A stretch of DNA of 64,000 bases from Ceratorhiza oryzae-sativae. Taxonomy: Eukaryota; Basidiomycota; Agaricomycetes; Cantharellales; Ceratobasidiaceae. Of this stretch, positions 24,429-36,240 are shown piece by piece. Within the stretch, counting starts at the first letter, position 1. The number at the start of each line of letters is the position of its first letter. The notes under the pieces are model-generated. The model had not been told where the DNA came from, searched no databases, and saw only the letters and a program-made list of their open reading frames with translations. The stretch spans positions 744,001 through 808,000 of the forward strand of contig JARWMV010000237.1 of the NCBI GenBank assembly GCA_030998015.1, written 5' to 3'. Both the position numbers and the translations under genes were made by a program.

Positions 24429-26279
24429 TTGCGTTGAGTCGGTGTCCAACATAAACACTTATATCTGTATAATCCCCCTATGTGTAATATTTTTCGTCCA
24501 TAATTCTGGTGCCACTATATCTGAGACGCAAGGAAGTGTGTGACGAAATCTAGCTGCCACAACGTACCGTAGATATGGGGCCTAGCGATGTAAAGAGCTA
24601 ATCCGATGCACCTCTCGGTTGCGCGTTGACGCAATGCCACATGCTCAAACCCAATCGGATTTGGTTCCATTATAGGGGGTCTGCACGGCACCAAGTCCCC
24701 AGCAATCGAATAAGCGCTCGGTCATGGGGTGGCACCCGAGAGAGGGTGGGCCTGATCTGCATACCATATCGCACATTCCGGATCTTCGAATAGCCGAGCG
24801 GGAATGATTCCCCTATTGTTTCGTCTTAAAGCTGATGCGCCGAGAGTCTTTGGCTTCGTTGACACTGGGTTCCGCGAGTATTGTCTTCAATAAAATTGCC
24901 GATCACCTAGATAGCTTGCTATGGTGGGACACCCTGGCTGTAGCTAGACTACTTTGGTAACTTTGCCTAAAAGCATGGTTGAAAAGAATATTCTGCCAAA
25001 AAAAAAAAACCCCCTCAAACCGACGCACTGCTGCCAGACCAACAATCTGGTCTGGAATACCGCATAAGGTGGAGATTGGTATCACGCCCAGCAGTTTGGT
25101 TGAGGTACAAATCGATCGTTGGAGTGGCTTGGGGAAAATAATGTGCCCCATCGCGCGCGCGTATTTCAACCGCAGGATCAACGGGCCCAAAAACTTGTGG
25201 AGGTGCAATTGAGGCTAGCGCAAGTGGCGAGGTGTAGACATTGGTGCCGCGGCATGTACCGCTAGTCTTATGGCAATGAGCGGCTCTGGTCTTTTGGGGG
25301 GGGGGGGGAGAATTGTGTCAAGCTTGGAGGAATTCCAGGCCTCGAGGATTTGGGAAGGCAATTACCACCAACTATCTGGAGAGTGAACTCACGCAAAATG
25401 AGAATCACATGGCTTTCACGCGACAGGCGGTACGTTATGCAGCTATTGCTTAGTTTGCCAAACAGCGCAAAAATGTCTCGAACATAAGTGTGTCTGGGGT
25501 GATCTAGATGCTCTTGAATATTTATTTATGGGTTGATGCTAGGACCGGTGGCTAGCCGCCTTGGAGAAATGTCTTGTATGGATATCTGACTCAAGTGACT
25601 TCTTGCGTGGAACCTGTACGCGAAAATGTGAAGAAACACAGGGGACACTAAGCGAATATCCAACTCTCGCCAGCCAGCCAGGAGAAGCCTGAGAAACGGT
25701 TGACCCCTCGCGGCTCAAAAGCAACCCAACAAGCTAAAGTGGTGCTAGGCCGCCGGATGGATTGTTGGAATCTCGATATACCCATTTCTCCCGTACCGGA
25801 GCCACAAGTGGCTCGAAAGCTAGGCTTCGTTTGTGTTCAGACATACAAACTAGATTCAAGGGGCCGAGGCGGTGTGTACAGTTCGCTGCCACGGCTGGGA
25901 TTCGAGAACACAATCGAGCAATGGGACTTGACTCCAAAGTTCGATTGATATGGACCAGCCGCCCATATTGACTCATGTCCTCGGTTTCGATAATTATTTT
26001 CATATTGATGTGCAAAGCACAAGTGATGGACGTCCAAGGAGCGCCTAATAAGGCCATATTTGAAATCTCAACAGTGGAAAGCCGCCTCAACGCACGAGTG
26101 GCACCAAAAAATCACCATTTTAGTTGCCACGCTTTGGGATGGACAGGCACGATGCAGGCGGGCCTAGAGCCTCCGGTGCGGAACGCCGCTCCGAGTGATT
26201 TTCGGAAAAGAACCGCATATACCCGGTCACGACTTGCGTATGTATGCTCGACACCACCGCACAGACCGTCAATCCTTGG
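24429..26279. other. Intergenic stretch, about 1.9 kb
   Basis: No gene visible. Contains homopolymers: 12 A at 24998-25009 followed by C's, and 13 G at 25296-25308. The right end leads into the promoter of the 56-residue peptide gene. Confidence 0.5.
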
Positions 26280-26286
26280 TATAAAA
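26280..26286 (+). promoter_or_regulatory. TATA box of the CEIIM peptide gene 1
   Basis: TATAAAA lies 86 bp upstream of the ATG at 26372. The leader between them is rich in C and T. The paralogue at 36009 has the same element at nearly the same distance. Confidence 0.7.
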
Positions 26287-26371
26287 CGAACGATAGGAGC
26301 TCTCTCAGTTCACCATCTCCCAACTCCAGCTTTACATTCTCCACTCTCACATACCTTCTCATATCCTACCA

Positions 26372-26602
26372 ATGGCTGACTTCTTCACCACCACCTCCGT
26401 CGTTGACAAGGCCGCCGTCGCTGCTCCCACTCAGCACGACGAGCAGACCGTCCAGAGTCAGTTTTATCCCGCTATCACCCCTCACGGCTTGACTAACCCG
26501 AGAACGACGCCCATAGCTGCCCCCGGAATGTCCAAGAACATGGGCGAGACCAAGGAGAGCGTCAAGGGCTCGAACTTCTCCATGTGTGAGATTATCATGT
26601 AA
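26372..26602 (+). CDS. Short peptide precursor-like protein ending CEIIM (copy 1)
   Basis: Two exons, 26372-26456 and 26517-26602, with an intron GTCAGT...CCATAG (26457-26516), give 57 codons (56 residues). An unspliced read-through frame of 76 residues is also open. The spliced model is preferred because the paralogue at 36009 has the same phase-1 junction and the same 86-nt second exon. The protein begins MADFFTTTSVVDKAAV, and its second half reads APGMSKNMGETKESVKGSNF, then SMCEIIM. The Cys five from the end followed by EIIM resembles an extended C(x)3X prenylation box. Length and MxxF start recall basidiomycete lipopeptide pheromone precursors, but the classical four-residue CaaX is absent and no receptor gene is nearby. 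Function unknown. Confidence 0.75.
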   Translation: MADFFTTTSVVDKAAVAAPTQHDEQTVQSQFYPAITPHGLTNPRTTPIAAPGMSKNMGETKESVKGSNFSMCEIIM

Positions 26603-29164
26603 AGGTAAGGCGACTTCGAATCTGGACCTACTCGGTATATTCTGACCACTTTATTAGCCTTCAGGCCTACACATGTTTGCTTATGATGATCTTTCATGGT
26701 GTCTCAAGCAGCCCATCGTATGCCTGTTGAATATGCCTTTTCTGTACTTGAAGTGATTGTTATTTCTATAAATTGATTGTTAAGTCTCTTGCATGAACCC
26801 CTCTAATGGGATTCATAAGTGAACTATATTCATTGATTACTTGAACGCACGAGCGCGGTAGTTGGCCATTCACTTCTTGCCACCTACCAACGAAACGGGT
26901 GAAGCAGGACTAACTTCTACTCGGTTCAGCCCGGTTATCGGCCTCGCAACGGTGAGTGGTGGATGCCCGGTCCCCTCTGCCGCTCTTGTGATACAGTTTC
27001 TAAAAACGCTGTGTATTCCGGGTCTAGGACCGTGAATCACGATATCACACCAAGCTTTGGGTCTTCTTTCTCGTGACTAATGTGGGTGTACATGGCGCTG
27101 ATGTGCATTTTTAAATGCCACGCGGATCCAGATTTGAGGGACGACACAACACCCACGGAGTGGCAACTCGAGTGGAGCGGAATTTGGTGGATTTTGATTC
27201 AGTGATACAAGACCGAATGTTGTCACGAGTTGGGCAAGCCATGCGATGTGCTTCGAGATGAATTAGCCACAGCTAAGAACATCTAACGATGGGCATACAT
27301 GACACAGATCGTCTAGTTGTTCAATCGAAGCCACTAGTCGAATTGTTAGACTGCCCAATTGGCTATGGTGATTCTATTGAAATATGTCTGATTGATTCTG
27401 TCCAAGACATACAACAAGTCGACGCGATCAAGGCGGACAAAGCAGGGCAGCATCGCATTCTAGCAAGCTCCGAACAGCATTTTGGCATATGTTTATGAGA
27501 GACAAATCGAGGCCCGAGTCGACTTGGTCACGGAAAGAATAGGAAAGTAGCCGAGGTTCCGACTGTTTTCCGATCGCACTTATGGATAGTATCGAAGTTG
27601 TAACGCGTCATGCCCGAAACGCACTAAAGCGTCGTCGAAGTCATCCAGGAAGGTATTCATCAGGATTTTCCAGACACACGGATATCGATGAACGAGATAG
27701 CAAGTGAAACCTATGACCTCGACCACACGGGGAGGCCTACAGGGTTCAGTGGTAGGTATATGCAAGTCAGATACCTGGGGCTGCATAAACCCACCTTGTA
27801 TAATCGCCGGAGTGAACGCGCCACCCTCCAACGATTTTTTGGCGCCCGCAGCGCGTTCGTGACGTCTATCATTACGAGCTGACACCCTGAGTGTGTCCGT
27901 TTTCAACTCTATTCTATAACCGGGGCAACATTAGACTGAGCGTTGCGATTCGAAGAAAGATATCTCACACTGGCCACTGAGAAAGGAAAAGGGAACCGTT
28001 ACAGTCAGCTGATTTGACTAGCCAAAGGACTCTCGGATGCAAGGTCCGGTCACCGAGCACGGGTCCCGTGGGGGAATTTTTCAGCCTTGATTTTATTTCT
28101 TTTAAGTGGTCGAGATGTGTGTGCCCCAAAACATGTGTCGTTGATGAAATGCAAGCAAAAGAAAAAAAAATCCAATTCAAAGCGACCGGCCGACTGTCCA
28201 CGTGTGCGGGCGATCAACGATTCATCCAGATCACCATTCAGTTTAACCGTGACAGTGTGGACTCAATTGAAAACTCACGCCTGTTTGTTTGTACATGCGG
28301 CGCCGCCGGTATGGTGAAGAAGATGAGCTCAGATTCGGGATGGACAGGTGCGGATGTTAAACCCGACATCCACGAGGAAGGATAAGTTGAAATGGACGAA
28401 GTTCGGAAGGTCGGGTGATTACTTCAGGCTTGCTATGATTGATAGGACCTTGCTGACTTGAAGTTCATATCGGTCTGCGGAGAAGCCCGGGGGTGGATTG
28501 TTGGTTGGGGGAGGAACAAGCGGAGATGAAACTATCCATGACCAGAATCCGAATGGCTAAAGGGTCCTGTTGGACCCGCAGAATGTTCGGAGACCGCGGC
28601 ACCCCTCAGGATTAATCGACTGAGAACTAGGTACGGGGGGACTGAATGGTGACCCTTGCATGTGCTCTCTGATTTCTCCCATTCTTTGAAATCACGGCGC
28701 AGTGCGAACTCGAATGTATTCACGGGCATAGCAAGTGAGCCGTACGGGCGAGTGCGTGAGGGAATAGATGTAGGCAGGAAATACGGGCGCTATGCTGACA
28801 AAAGCGTCGGGGATTTACTCGGTGACTATATGCGGGCGGAAGAGTCGGGTGGCATGCCGAGCAATAAACACACGGCGGGCGAATGTTCGAGTGGAAGCTG
28901 GGTTGCATGAGACTTGACGCAGGGAGGGTCCAGATCAGGAAGGAGCGACATCCAAATCTGGTGCGGCTTGATGAACCCCGATGATCGGTCCTCCAACGCG
29001 GATCAGGGACCCGTTACATCACTGTCACAGACAAAGTCTTTAACTCGGACTTGTCTCCAGCCTCTCGCCGTCTTGGCTGCCTCCAACACCGTCTGCAGCG
29101 ACCAAGGTACGCACGATTTGTCGCGCCGAGAGCCGTGCTCACCGGCAACCAGACGCCTACCACC
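26603..29164. other. Intergenic stretch, about 2.6 kb
   Basis: Short overlapping frames only; none has a family motif. Just after the stop of the peptide gene an AG|GTAAGG donor-like site (about 26604-26610) suggests a 3'-UTR intron. The right end precedes the RA-PH gene. Confidence 0.45.
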
Positions 29165-32100
29165 ATGGCAAACATCGAGGCACCCAGCGCAGACCACGGC
29201 CAGAATACCCCCGTCCCGTTCCCAGCATCGCCCGCTGTCCCAGTCGATCCTTCTACCAACACGCGTCCTCGTGCAGACTCTCAATCATCGCACTTTCGCC
29301 TTCGCCCGACACTTGCGGCGCTTCAGAACACTTTCATTTCGCGCCGTCGTGCCTCGTCCGTGTCCGATGCGACGTCTCAGAGGTCTATTCCCATCGCTCG
29401 CTCTCCCCATCTTGCACGATTCGTAGGACTCACACCGGAACCACGGCAAGCAGCACTACTACTGTCGCGGTAAAGTCTTTGCTTCCTATACACGTGCGCT
29501 GCTTGACAATTTCTTCAGCCTCCAAATGCGAAGCGATATCTATCGACTCTGGATTTTCCTATTCTCGAATCGCCCGACGAAGCCGCGTCGCGGGCGCCCC
29601 GCATACCCTCTTTTGTAAGCACCGCGTTTAACCCCGCGCCCCCCGCGCCGCCCTGACCAGAGCTCGCTCCGTACTTCACCGCGCACCGAAATTTTGCCTG
29701 GCGTTCTGTCTTTGTCTGATGGATGCACGCCCATATCGTGTCGTGACCCCGCCCCACTTTCTACTCCACAGCATATGGATGGCGAGTTCGGGCGCGACCT
29801 TGGGTTGAGTCTTGGCCTCAACCCTCGATTTTCAACCACCAGCTCCGGCACGATACACCCTCACTCCTTGTCCCTTACGCCAGAGCAAGCCAGGGCTATG
29901 AAGGATTTGCTTATGCAGAATCAACCCGATCTCTACCAGCACAGGGTCATCCTCAAGGTGCGTGGGCCTACCATTCATTTCGCAGACTTCTCACTGATCG
30001 CGTATATGCGTTCTTTTATTTTCTCACCATTCATGCACGCACGTTTACGCGGCCGTTGCCCAATCGCTGTGGTCACCCCATATTTTGTGGCGCTCGTCAT
30101 GGTCGCTATCCCCTGACACTTCCATTCGCTACAACTCATTCTCGAATCTGACATGTCGTCATTGCGGCCGAATTGGTCTGGGCGTTTCGCTCGATTTTGC
30201 CTTTCATTCCACTATTGGAATTTCGCTGGATGATCGCGGGTGGCCTGAAACCAAACGTGGTGCACTAACTGCCTTGGACGCTATCGAACCTACGTGACTA
30301 CTTAATCCTGGTGTGGCAACCACTCGATGCCGGCACCTCGTGGCCGCATACAACCCTGGCATGTTTCACCTGCTCGGCAACTTAGACTCTGCCATCCCTG
30401 AACGATGCTGGTGCTCAGCAGGTGCACCCAGCTTCGTCAGCATCTGGGCACGCCCAGGCTCGGGATACCAACCTTCTCACGTCGGGATCTGTGACAAACG
30501 CACCGATTCCCACAGCCAACGCGGCACCATCGACTAGCTCACTTGTAATTGATGCGACTATTCTGCCTGTTGCTGATGAGGGCGCGGTGGCGGCGGAAAC
30601 AAACGTGTCTAGTCACCCCTCGGTGGATTTAGCGTGTGCGGGCCCTTCACACGCTCAGCAAGGCAACGGTTTGTATATGGAGGGCGTTCGAGTGGTGGGG
30701 GGCACGCTTCCTACTTCCCCTGTGATTACCCCTCTTGTATCTGGCACGTCTTCGCCCGCCGAGTTGCGTTCGCCCGCGATTTCGCCCGTGCGCTCGACAT
30801 TCGTTTCACCAGCACGTTCTACTGCCGTTTCACCCGCAGTCCATCACCCTGGCTTCGCCTAATCATTCGGTTGCGATGGGCACCGCACCATCATCTCCAG
30901 TCAATCCACTTTTTGCGTCAACTCTGTCTATTCCAACGTCGACTTTGCACGCCGCCCCAATCCCTTTTCCCTCTGTAGAAGACGGCGAATCCTACATCGG
31001 CGACGACGCGAGCGAGTTTGCTCCTCAATACGCATACTCGCGCCAGAGTGGCTACGACACTCCAGCGCTTTATACGGGTACGACCAACACTAGTCCAACC
31101 CTAAGTGTGACTCGAACGGTGCCTGGAGAGGTTTCCCCTGTGCTCCGACTCGGCCCTGGCATGGGTTACGCCGGAGTCGGGACATACGCGAGTGGTGGCG
31201 TGAAGGGTGGCGTATTTTTTGGTACCACGAGGGACAGTGGTGTGAGTGGATTGGCCAAAGTCGAGTTTGAAAAAGACTTGTGAGTTTTTTTCCTTTCTTC
31301 TTCTCTGGCCGCGCTAGACATGCAAGTTGTGTTGATGGCGTGGGTTTTACAGGGACTTGTTGCTCCCTGAAAGCCGCGGCATTAATGCTGAGAGCTCGGG
31401 TCGTAGCATAAACGCCGAGAGTTCCGGTCGAAGCACCCATGGCGAAAGTTCACGTAGTGGACATGCAGGGAGCTCGAGCGGGACGGGAATTCGCGCACGC
31501 GTGTCAAGCTTGCGCACCAACCAGACGCTTTCAGCACTCATCCCTGCGTTTATGAAGCGCGCTCGACGCAAGTCCAAGGGGGTCCGCGACGAAACCGAGA
31601 GGCCTGAACGACCCAGGGGCAGGAAAAGCACCAAGGGCCAGCCCGAGTCGAGGGAGGAGAGTCGCGTCCGGACCGAGTCAAGTTGCGTTAGGACCGAGAT
31701 GAGCCGCCCGAGGACCGATAGCGTGTCGAGCTCTTGCGCTGTGAGCGAAGACGAAGATGATATTAGTCCCGTGAGCAGCGACCTCGATTTGCTCTCTGCC
31801 GATCCGTTTGCGAGCACTGTCAAGCTCAAGGTCGGGGCTTGGAGCGAGATGTATGCGAATTATGGGTGCCGCAAATCGTCTAGTGTCCCTGGCCGCGACT
31901 CGGGTTCTTCTCATACTTTTTCTGACAAGCTGCCCCCTATTATCGATTCGGCCGATGCTGACGATCACTCGGGCCTCAACGTCGATTGTTCAAGGAGTTT
32001 CTATGACGACGAGGAATCGGAGGAGGAGTCGAGCACCCGCATATACTCGCACGGCCGTGGTCGATCAGTCTCGCAACCAGATGTCAACACCATTCCCATC

Positions 32101-35100
32101 GAGCCGTTGCACCAGTCAACAACACTCGCCGTAGCGGCAGCTCACTTGGTGGCCGGCGCCGGAGGCGACCTGTCCTCCCGCAACGGCCTAGTTTACCGAC
32201 ACTGTCCACGCTGACTCGGACTAATGTCATTATTCCGATGCCAAAGACCACGCCTGCGGCCCGTTTCCCGGCGGAACCGTGGGACGCCATCGAACCCCAT
32301 GCGCAGCGTGCGCCGACGCCAGGAACGCGCTTGACCTTGACAACGCGCGGTCTTGGGTCCCTGGTGTTGCCTGTGTCTGTGCCTGGATCGCCTATTCGGG
32401 CAGCTATGCCCTTTCCGAGGTCTCCGATGCGCTCACGGATGGGCAGTGTTGTTGGCATGGGCAGCGAGTCTTCCATCGCCGAGGACGAAGACGAGTACGA
32501 GGAAGGGGCGCGGGCGGAGAGCCAGACGAGCGCGTCGTCGTCGGCCGTTGGGGACGGAGAGGCGTGGTGGTCCAACCCGTCGTCGCGGCGCGAGTCGCGG
32601 ACGCACTCTCGTCGGGGGTCGTTTATGAGCTCCGCAGCCGCCGAGGACGAGGAGCTCGACGAGCCGACAGTGTCAGTGGCCGCTCATGCGCTGGAGGATG
32701 TGGCTGTGCGGGATAGCGTGGCATCCACGGCGCGGATCCCCTCTGATTCCGAAGCAGACGATAGACTTTCGCTAGGGTCCCTTGACGTTTCATCCGATGC
32801 GTTCCTCCAAAAGCTCGAACAGCTCGACGCGCTCCAGCCTGCCACCCCACCACCATCTGACAACTCTTCCTTTGACTACTCGTCATCCTCTGAGCACAGC
32901 ATCGAACGGATGCCTATCTCGACTGAACTTCCTACCGGGGTCGGGCCCCGCTATAACGCGAGTGGTGCAGGTGGTATGTACGGAGCCAGCTTCAATAGCT
33001 CTGGCGCGGGCGGATACCAGAAACAAGAGGGGGACGGCTGGAAAAACGGTTCTGGAGGCCAGGGTGGGAACGGCTATTACGGCAGCGGTGCTGGCGGGAA
33101 CGGTGGAAACGGTCCTCGCAAACAGCTCCCCGCAAACTCAGAGTCCAACGAGTCGAGCTCCGAATCCGAATCGGACGAGCCATTTGCCCGTCGTGGACGC
33201 GACACACGTAGCCAAACGACCAAGGCTGTGCGATCTCAATCTATGCCACGCCAAGCCATTTTGGCTTCTGCCAGGGCTGGCAATAGACAGACTGCACCCG
33301 CCAAGGGTAGCTCAGACGAGTCGGACGATGACGTGCCGCTCGCTCAGCGCATTCCTACTGCCCTGAGGGCGCAAAAATCGATTCGGGTCCAGGACAAAGC
33401 AGAACGCGAGGAGAGAAGGCAGAAGCGGATGGAACGGATGCGTCGACGGGCTGCCGACCAGGGTGCTCCAACGGGTGGAGAAGGTGGAGTTGCGCCCGAC
33501 GAGCTTGCCAAACGCCTGTTGACCGTTCAGGTTGGGGGAATTGAGTCGTCGCGTGACCGTACTCCCCTTGCCTCTCCTCGCTCGCCAATGCCAGTTGCCC
33601 GACACCCTCCGGATTCGGCTACCAGCGGCCTATTTCCAGCCCATGAAACGAGATCTCGCACCGTGTCGAACGTGTCTCACATGTCGCGTTCTCGGACGCA
33701 CACCCGAAATGGTTCAGCGGAGCAGGCACCTCCCATGCCGACTATTCCCCAAGTCTCTGTTTCACGCTCGGGGACCTTGTCAAATCGTCGGCCACCTGTC
33801 CTAGAAGCTCCTATGCCTCTTCCCAGTCTGTCGCGCAGTGGTACCACGAAGTCACGACCGTCCCATGACGAACCCAGAACTTCGCTCTCTCGGAATGGGA
33901 CTGCTTACCGACATAGGGGAGGGAGCAAGACCGACGACGAAGGCGAGAGCTCGCGGTTTCAGCGTTCGCGTTCTATTCGGGACCCGTCGAGCGCGCGTCC
34001 TCCGATGCCTCCGATGCCACCTATCGAGTCCATTCCACTTTCCGCTCGCCGCCGTCTCAACAAGAGCCTTCGACCCCTCTAGTCGTCGAGCAGCGCATCT
34101 ACATTGGCGACCGGCAAAAGTTTGTCGTGGTTGACGTTGGCTCCTCTGGTTTGACCGCCAAGGATGTTCTCGATGTCGCCAAGCAACGCGGAGAGCTCGA
34201 GGCCATTGGTGTCGGTGGATGGCAATTGTGGGAGCAATCGAACGAGTGCGGTATGGGTAAGTGCCTTTACGGAAGGTTATTCCGATATCTGTCATGCTTA
34301 ATTTAATACATTTAGAGCGCCCTGTTCGCGATTTTGAGCTCGTCAACGATGTCCTCAAATCGTGGAATCCCGAGAAGCGCGTAATGTACTCATCATTAGG
34401 CGCTCACAGCTTTGCGGCCTTCTCAAACCCGAGGTATGGTTCATGTTTCACGGCTGTCTCGGTTATGATCTAACTTCCCGTAATAGAACATCCCTTCCAG
34501 CTCTCCGACCATGTCGGGTTGGATCATGTGGGCTTCCAAGCCTGGCAAATGGAGTAAACGGTGGCTCGAGCTGAAAGAGCAGCCTGTTTGTCCGAAAGAG
34601 CGACAAAGTACGCATTATCTATTTGCGTTATTGTTTTCCAGCTTAACCTATGTCTCCCAACAGAGCAAGGACCAGACCTTCCTGTGCAGCGTTTCCAACT
34701 TCGACGGCTACATCGTGACTCACATGCAACGGGCACCTAAAGGGTTCGTTTTCGCCGCCAAATCAACTAGCGGCTCCGGCGTGTTTGAGAAAGAAGAGGA
34801 CAGCTCTCACATCTTCTCCTGCGACCGGGAGATCGGGGAAGTTTGGCTGAATAAGATCTTGTTGGCTCGGGTAAGGGCTGGTTGCTGTGTTGATTTTTTT
34901 CCTGATGCTGACCCATCCCTTCAGTCATACGTGATCCAACAAGAGCGTAACATCATCTGCAGACCATCTAACGTCGGTAGCCTCGCTCCCTCGAAGTCGC
35001 TACTTTCACGATCCGGCACCAAGAAATCAACTGTATCCTCTAGATCGGCCAACTCTCAGAATCAAGGCCCGCTTATTCAAGATCTTAATCCCAGCCCGTT

Positions 35101-35131
35101 TGTGGAAGGCTCCTTATTGGCCAACCGTTAG
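29165..35131 (+). CDS. Large RA-PH domain protein, disrupted by several frameshifts
   Basis: The first plausible start is MANIEAPSADHGQNTP (29165). Roughly the first 1300 codons are Ser/Pro/Arg-rich, low-complexity sequence (SGRSINAESSGRS, GSGGQGGNGYYGSGAGG, SRSGTLSNRRPP), typical of a disordered scaffold. A Ras-association domain follows (QRIYIGDRQKFVVVDVGSSG, LTAKDVLDVAK, DFELVNDVLKSWNPEK), then a PH domain (MSGWIMWASKPGKWSKRWLE, SKDQTFLCSVSNFDGYIVTH, FVFAAKS, EVWLNKILLARSYV), and a short tail ending at 35131. RA-PH tandems link small GTPases to membranes and actin or polarity. The frame breaks at about 29640, 30825-30840, 32095-32110, 34041-34055, 34371-34383 and 34571-34584. At most of these one base in a C/G-rich or repetitive stretch restores conserved text. 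One exon junction, at about 31282-31352, is clean. Exon limits between 29960 and 30420 are uncertain. Confidence 0.7.
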
Positions 35132-35904
35132 CGGAACTCAAACCTGTGGGCGCTCAACTCACGTCACGATCCCTTCCCTGTTCCTATTTCACTCTGATTT
35201 CTCTCGGCTCTATCTGGTTTATGATTCGTTCAATCCATTTTTTTTTCTCCAATTGGTCTCTAGATATTCTGACTCGAGGGGTTTGGTCTCACTCTTTTCG
35301 TTCTGGTCAGTCACTCTCTCAACCTGACGCTCACTTTACTCCCCGCTATCCGGATCCTTGTACATTTGTGACTAGTGCGCCAGTTGTATCTACTCTGACC
35401 ATGCAATCCCTCATAATATGACTCCTGTTATCAATGAACATCTAACCTGTGATGCCTTTCATTTTCCATGCCCCGGCTATTGGAGTTTGAATGTGACGAG
35501 TATCCGGTAAATAAAACGATCAATCACTCCTCGGGCACGCTGACCTGCGGATTAAACTATAGCGCCCAATGTTGCTGCAACAATGACTCAAAATGCTGAT
35601 GCGGTACACGCATAACCAATAACCACGTAATTTTAAATTCCTATCTGATCAGAGGGACTGGTATGTGAAGAGCGGTCGCAACAGAAAGTGCAATGCGCTA
35701 GATTAGGAGACCTGGGTCTTGGGGCCGGTGACGATAATGTGCAAAATAAAGGAAGTTCTTGATAGGACAGAGGCGGCTGAGAGTCCGAGTGATGATCCGG
35801 TGAACGTTCGAGGAAGAACAGCATACATACGCAAGCATGACTTGATTTCGGTTTGTTTGTTTCCTTAGTGGACAAGCCACATGCAAAACGGCCCTCAGAC
35901 CGCG
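35132..35904. other. 3' flank of the RA-PH gene and promoter of peptide gene 2
   Basis: No coding frame of note. T-rich DNA just after 35131 fits a 3' untranslated region. The right part leads to the TATA box at 35905. Confidence 0.4.
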
Positions 35905-35911
35905 TATAAAA
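35905..35911 (+). promoter_or_regulatory. TATA box of the CEIIM peptide gene 2
   Basis: TATAAAA lies 98 bp upstream of the ATG at 36009, followed by a C/T-rich leader, as in the paralogue at 26280. Confidence 0.7.
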
Positions 35912-36008
35912 GACATGGTCAAAGCACCTCAGCTCTTCAGCTCTCAACTCCTCACCCCTTCTCTACTTTGCTCTCACTTCACACACTTTAACCCCTACTA
36001 CTTTGACA

Positions 36009-36240
36009 ATGGCCGATTTCTTCACACTGCCTCTGTCGTCGACAAGGCCAAATCAATGTTGTCTTATCCCTCAGAGCGAGGAGGAAGGCACCTCAGGTAG
36101 GTCTTCCCCCGCGAATATGCATACCAGAAACTAACGAGAAATACTCTTGGATAGCTGCTCCGGGGGTGTCCAAGAACACGCATGAGCCGAAGGAGGCCAG
36201 CAAAGGCTCTAACTTCTCCATGTGCGAGATTATAATGTAG
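36009..36240 (+). CDS. Short peptide precursor-like protein ending CEIIM (copy 2)
   Basis: Exons 36009-36096 and 36155-36240, intron GTAGGT...GGATAG, give 58 codons (57 residues). The protein starts MADFFT and ends APGVSKN...KEASKGSNFSMCEIIM; the last 13 residues are identical to copy 1. The second exon is 86 nt, the same as copy 1. In the middle of exon 1 the +1 frame reads TASVVDKAK, which matches copy 1 (TTSVVDKAA), while the open frame reads LPLSSTRPNQCC. So exon 1 carries a one-base shift relative to copy 1, yet still splices in frame to the conserved exon 2. This is either a compensated divergence or a pair of sequence errors. Confidence 0.7.

Noticed and set aside
24998..25308. Poly-A and poly-G runs as possible retroposon tails
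   Set aside because: No target-site duplications or coding relic next to them that I can see; simple homopolymers are a sufficient explanation.
27600..28400. Short frames on both strands as a possible gene
   Set aside because: No family motif, no plausible chain of splice sites, and a mix of biased compositions.
31347..32134. Antisense frames across the Ser-rich RA-PH exons
   Set aside because: Repetitive Ser/Arg codons on one strand yield Leu/Ser-rich frames on the other; no independent support.
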